Below, piece after piece: positions 5,016 through 7,585 of a stretch of DNA of 7,585 nt (the stretch's first letter is position 1; every line of letters starts with the position of its first letter). The DNA lies in NCBI GenBank assembly GCA_021802595.1, contig JAJZRT010000164.1, positions 1 to 7,585 on the forward strand, in the 5' to 3' direction. This stretch comes from Pseudomonadota bacterium (GTDB taxonomy: Bacteria > Pseudomonadota > Gammaproteobacteria > Burkholderiales > Thiobacillaceae). The translations under genes and the position numbers were made by a program. Under the pieces are notes generated by a model. That model was not told where the DNA came from. It saw only the letters and a list, made by a program, of their open reading frames with translations, and made no database searches.

Positions 5016-7585
5016 TGCCGCCCGTCCTTTTCCTTGCCTGCTTGGGCTTGGCCACAGGCAGCAGCGACGTCAGCGCCTGATAGCGCGCGAACAGGAACGC
5101 CACCCGCTCGGCGTCGGACTTGAAGCCGGTCTTGCCGTAGGCCTTGTCCACCGCGGCGTCGAGCTTCTGGTGGGCTTTCAGCAGCGCGGGCGGCATGGTC
5201 AGCGGGTCGTAGAGGTCGGCGAGCGAGGCGCCGGGGAAAGCGGCGCGGGTGTCGAGCACGGTCTGCGCGGCGGCTTCGATGGCCTGCCGGGTCTTGTCGG
5301 CGGGGGTGTCGGTTCCTCTTGCGTTGCAAGAAGAACATAAAGGCCAGGGGAAGTTGTTGTAGACGATGCCGGCGGAGTAGCGGTAGTCGCTCTTCAGGCG
5401 GCCGCACACCGAACGCACCCAGGCCATGTGCATGGTCGAGGTCAGCACGCCGAGGTGGTAGAGGGTTGCGTCGGGAACAATCTTCACCAGATTGCTGCAC
5501 AAGGTATCGGGGTGCATGAATCCGATGGGGATGTAGTTCCTGCGCTCTGAGGAAACCTCTGGAATCAGCAGATAGGTCGACGCAGGCATGTTCTCGACGT
5601 GGAAGCGCGTCGGGATGTCGGCGAGCTTTCGCGTCGGCGCGGATTTGCTCGTCAGCCGGAACTGCCGGACGGCTTCGACGCGCTTCATGGCTTCGGGCAT
5701 CTGGCGCAGTTCGCTAGGAGGGCAGTCGCCGAGCCACAGGCACCATCGCTGGTAGCCATTGATGAATTCGTCGGCGCCGAGCCAGCGGCGGAACCACTTT
5801 CCGGCCTGCGGTTCGCGGCGCAGGAATTCGGCCTTCTCGTCGTCGCTGAACAGGTAGTTGCCGCCGTCGATGGGCTTGTTGCCGATGCCGATTTCCGGCA
5901 CCGGGCAGATCGGTGTGCGGCGGTTTTCCAGCACCACGTCCGGCGCATCCACCAGATACGGGTTGATGTTGGCGGCTGGCAGGGCATGCGGCTCGCCCTT
6001 GATGTCGGCGTATTCGTAGATGATCTTTTCCGCGACCTCGCCCAGCCCGAAGCCGACGATGACGCAGTGCACGGCGGCCTTGCCGCGCGCCTCGTTGCTC
6101 CACGAGAAGGTGCGATGGGCGAAATGGATCTTGATGCCCTGCGCCAAGAGCCAGCCCCACAGCACGCCGACCTGCTCGCCCTGGGTGATGGAGTTGGTCG
6201 AGACGAAGGCGCAGCGGGCAGGGGCTTCGACAGGCTCAGCCCGAACGGTCCCAAGGTAACGCGCGGCCTTGACGTACCACGCGGCGACGAAATCGAGCAG
6301 CCCGGCATTATCGATGCCTGCGAACACGGCGCGCGCGTCGGCGCGCTGGGCATCGTCCATGAACTTGGCGCCGACGAAGGGCGGATTGCCCATGACATAG
6401 CTTGCCCGCTCGACCGGCAGCACCTCGTTCCAGTCGAGCGTGAGCGCGTTGCCGTGGACGATCCTGGGACTGGTCTTCAACGGAATGCGGGCGAAGTACA
6501 TGCCGAATTCCTCGCTGACCTTGAGGTTCATCTGGTGATCGACCAGCCACAGCGCGACTTGGGCGATCTGCGCGGGGAATTCCTCGATCTCGATGCCGTG
6601 GAACTGGTCGACGTCGATGGAGAGCAGCTGGAAGATGTCGACCAGCGACTGCCTGAATTCGCGCTCCAGCGCGAGCGAGGCGCGCAGGATGTCCAGTTCC
6701 AGCAGGCGCAATTCGCGGTAGGCGATGACGAGGAAGTTGCCGCAGCCGCAGGCGGGGTCGAGGAAGGTGAGGCCGCGCAGCTTCTTGTGAAACTCGAACA
6801 GCCTGTTGCGGTTCTTTTTGACCTTGTCGAACTCGGCCCACAGCGCGTCGAGAAACAGCGGCTTGATGAGCTTGAGGATGTTTTCTTCGCTGGTGTAGTG
6901 CGCACCGAGGTTGCGGCGCGCCTGCCTGTCCATGATGCTCTGGAACAGCGCGCCGAAGATGGCGGGCGAGATCGCGCTCCAGTCGAGCGCGCAGGCGTCG
7001 AGCAGGGCCTCGCGCATCGCCGAGTCGAAATCGGCGATGGGGATGGCTTCCTCGAACAGGCGGCCGTTGACGTAGGGGAAGGCGGCGAGCTGGTCGTCGA
7101 GCGCCTTGCCGCGCCTGGTTTCCGGCGTGTTCAGCACCTGGAACAGTTGCGCGATCAGGGGGCCGAGGTCGGAGCCGTCCTCGCGGGTGCGTTCCTCGAT
7201 GTAGGTGCGCAGCGCCTGCGCGGGCTGGAAGATGCCGGTGTCGTCGGCGAACAGGCAGAACAAGAGGCGCACCAGCAGCACTTCGAGCGCGTGGCCCTCG
7301 TAGCCGGCGGCTTTCAGCGCATCGTGCAGCCGTCCCATGCGTTCGGCGGCCTGGATGTTGACCGGGTTCTGCGGCTTGATCTCCTGCGTTTCGTAGCCGG
7401 CGATGAAGCCGAAGTGGCGGATGTGCTTGTGCAGGTCCTTCAGCGCGAATTCGCGGGTGTCGCCGGTTTCCAGGTCGTGGAGCCGGAAGCGGGCGAAGTC
7501 GCACACGACGATGTGGCGCGGCAGGTCGCGTTCCTTGATGCCGGGGAAGTAGTCCAGCGCCTGATCGAAGGCGCGGTCGAGGTTC
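5008..7585 (-). CDS. MmeI-like Type IIG/IIL DNA methyltransferase / restriction protein, N-terminus off window
   Basis: The frame stays open from the window edge (first full codon 7582-7584) to the TGA at 5008-5010, giving 858 visible residues; the GTG at 7506 is internal, since the upstream codons read NLDRAFDQALDYFPGIKERD, typical of the MmeI N-terminal domain. Numbered from the edge, the layout is: end of the N-terminal domain and a helical spacer (1 to about 200), an amino-methyltransferase domain with GAHYTS (227-232), motif I FLDPACGCGNF (274-284), the acidic GIEI (Glu332) and catalytic NPPF (400-403), then a target-recognition region (about 560-740, ending NNFPWP) and a helical C-terminus. 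Such proteins bind SAM and methylate adenine at an asymmetric site; many also cut DNA through a D-EXK motif in the N-terminal domain. That motif would lie just outside the window, so methylase-only versus restriction enzyme cannot be decided. Two short palindromic insertions lie inside the gene. Confidence 0.88.
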   Translation of the reverse strand, partial: NLDRAFDQALDYFPGIKERDLPRHIVVCDFARFRLHDLETGDTREFALKDLHKHIRHFGFIAGYETQEIKPQNPVNIQAAERMGRLHDALKAAGYEGHALEVLLVRLLFCLFADDTGIFQPAQALRTYIEERTREDGSDLGPLIAQLFQVLNTPETRRGKALDDQLAAFPYVNGRLFEEAIPIADFDSAMREALLDACALDWSAISPAIFGALFQSIMDRQARRNLGAHYTSEENILKLIKPLFLDALWAEFDKVKKNRNRLFEFHKKLRGLTFLDPACGCGNFLVIAYRELRLLELDILRASLALEREFRQSLVDIFQLLSIDVDQFHGIEIEEFPAQIAQVALWLVDHQMNLKVSEEFGMYFARIPLKTSPRIVHGNALTLDWNEVLPVERASYVMGNPPFVGAKFMDDAQRADARAVFAGIDNAGLLDFVAAWYVKAARYLGTVRAEPVEAPARCAFVSTNSITQGEQVGVLWGWLLAQGIKIHFAHRTFSWSNEARGKAAVHCVIVGFGLGEVAEKIIYEYADIKGEPHALPAANINPYLVDAPDVVLENRRTPICPVPEIGIGNKPIDGGNYLFSDDEKAEFLRREPQAGKWFRRWLGADEFINGYQRWCLWLGDCPPSELRQMPEAMKRVEAVRQFRLTSKSAPTRKLADIPTRFHVENMPASTYLLIPEVSSERRNYIPIGFMHPDTLCSNLVKIVPDATLYHLGVLTSTMHMAWVRSVCGRLKSDYRYSAGIVYNNFPWPLCSSCNARGTDTPADKTRQAIEAAAQTVLDTRAAFPGASLADLYDPLTMPPALLKAHQKLDAAVDKAYGKTGFKSDAERVAFLFARYQALTSLLPVAKPKQARKRTGGTI
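5312..5336. repeat. Short palindrome within the methyltransferase C-terminal region
   Basis: Arms GTTCCTCTTGC (5312-5322) and GCAAGAAGAAC (5326-5336) pair at 10 of 11 positions around a 3-base loop. It encodes most of the CSSCNARGT stretch, just after the family-typical NNFPWP and before the conserved RQAIEAAAQTVLD helix. It looks like an extra loop compared with what I recall of relatives, so it may be a small palindromic insertion. I do not recognise the repeat family. Confidence 0.45.
6223..6249. repeat. REP-like dispersed repeat inside the methyltransferase gene
   Basis: The bases GACAGGCTCAGCCCGAAC (6229-6246) and their flanks match a repeat very common in intergenic regions of beta- and other proteobacteria. 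It forms an imperfect hairpin: TTCG (6226-6229) with CGAA (6242-6245), and GGCT (6233-6236) with AGCC (6238-6241), with a bulged ACA. Here it is read in frame on the minus strand as VRAEPVEAP, a peptide often seen where this repeat has entered genes. It falls between motif IV and the AFVSTNSI strand of the methyltransferase domain. Identification is by recall of the repeat consensus. Confidence 0.75.

Noticed and set aside
6732..6764. Motif I reads DPACGCGNF instead of the more familiar DPACGSGNF
   Set aside because: The Cys variant is, to my recollection, common in this branch of DNA methyltransferases and is not expected to impair SAM binding.
6308..7504. 398-codon minus-strand open frame overlapping the methyltransferase
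   Set aside because: Arg/Pro/Ala-rich shadow in another frame; the overlapping frame carries all methyltransferase motifs.

Overview
The window reads as a high-GC proteobacterial chromosome fragment. A betaproteobacterium is the best guess, from the GC-rich third positions, the mix of PqiC-type lipoprotein, DUF4426, AmpG and TauE/SafE-type genes, and a REP-like repeat common in that group. This is inference: no rRNA or other marker gene is present. No RNA gene and no CRISPR array was seen.

Positions 1-1100 hold two forward genes. The first is the 3' part of an outer-membrane ABC-transport auxiliary lipoprotein (PqiC type). The second is a small secreted DUF4426 protein. They end at a GC-rich hairpin that faces a reverse-strand gene.

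Positions 1108-3630 hold three reverse-strand genes, in transcription order: an AmpG-like muropeptide permease, a GxxExxY (PD-(D/E)XK-fold) protein, and a TauE/SafE (DsbD_2-like) membrane protein. The GxxExxY gene lies inside a compact 477-bp unit bounded by near-perfect 34-nt inverted repeats. The unit fills almost the whole gap between the ampG stop codon and the tauE-like start codon, so it looks like a small mobile or parasitic cassette inserted into a formerly tight ampG-tauE pair. This is the most notable structure in the window.

Positions 3631-5015 look like accessory DNA. An A+T-richer intergenic stretch precedes a two-gene toxin-antitoxin module of the VapBC45 kind: an HTH plus DUF433 antitoxin, then an overlapping PIN-like toxin. 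The toxin gene runs 8 bp into the 3' end of the next gene, which points the opposite way.

Positions 5008-7585 are filled by a reverse-strand, MmeI-like (Type IIG/IIL) methyltransferase/restriction protein whose N-terminus lies beyond the window. Its reading frame carries an in-frame copy of a widespread REP-like repeat inside the methyltransferase domain, and a second short palindrome near the C-terminus, both at places likely to tolerate insertion. Together with the toxin-antitoxin module this suggests a defence or mobile island next to housekeeping genes.
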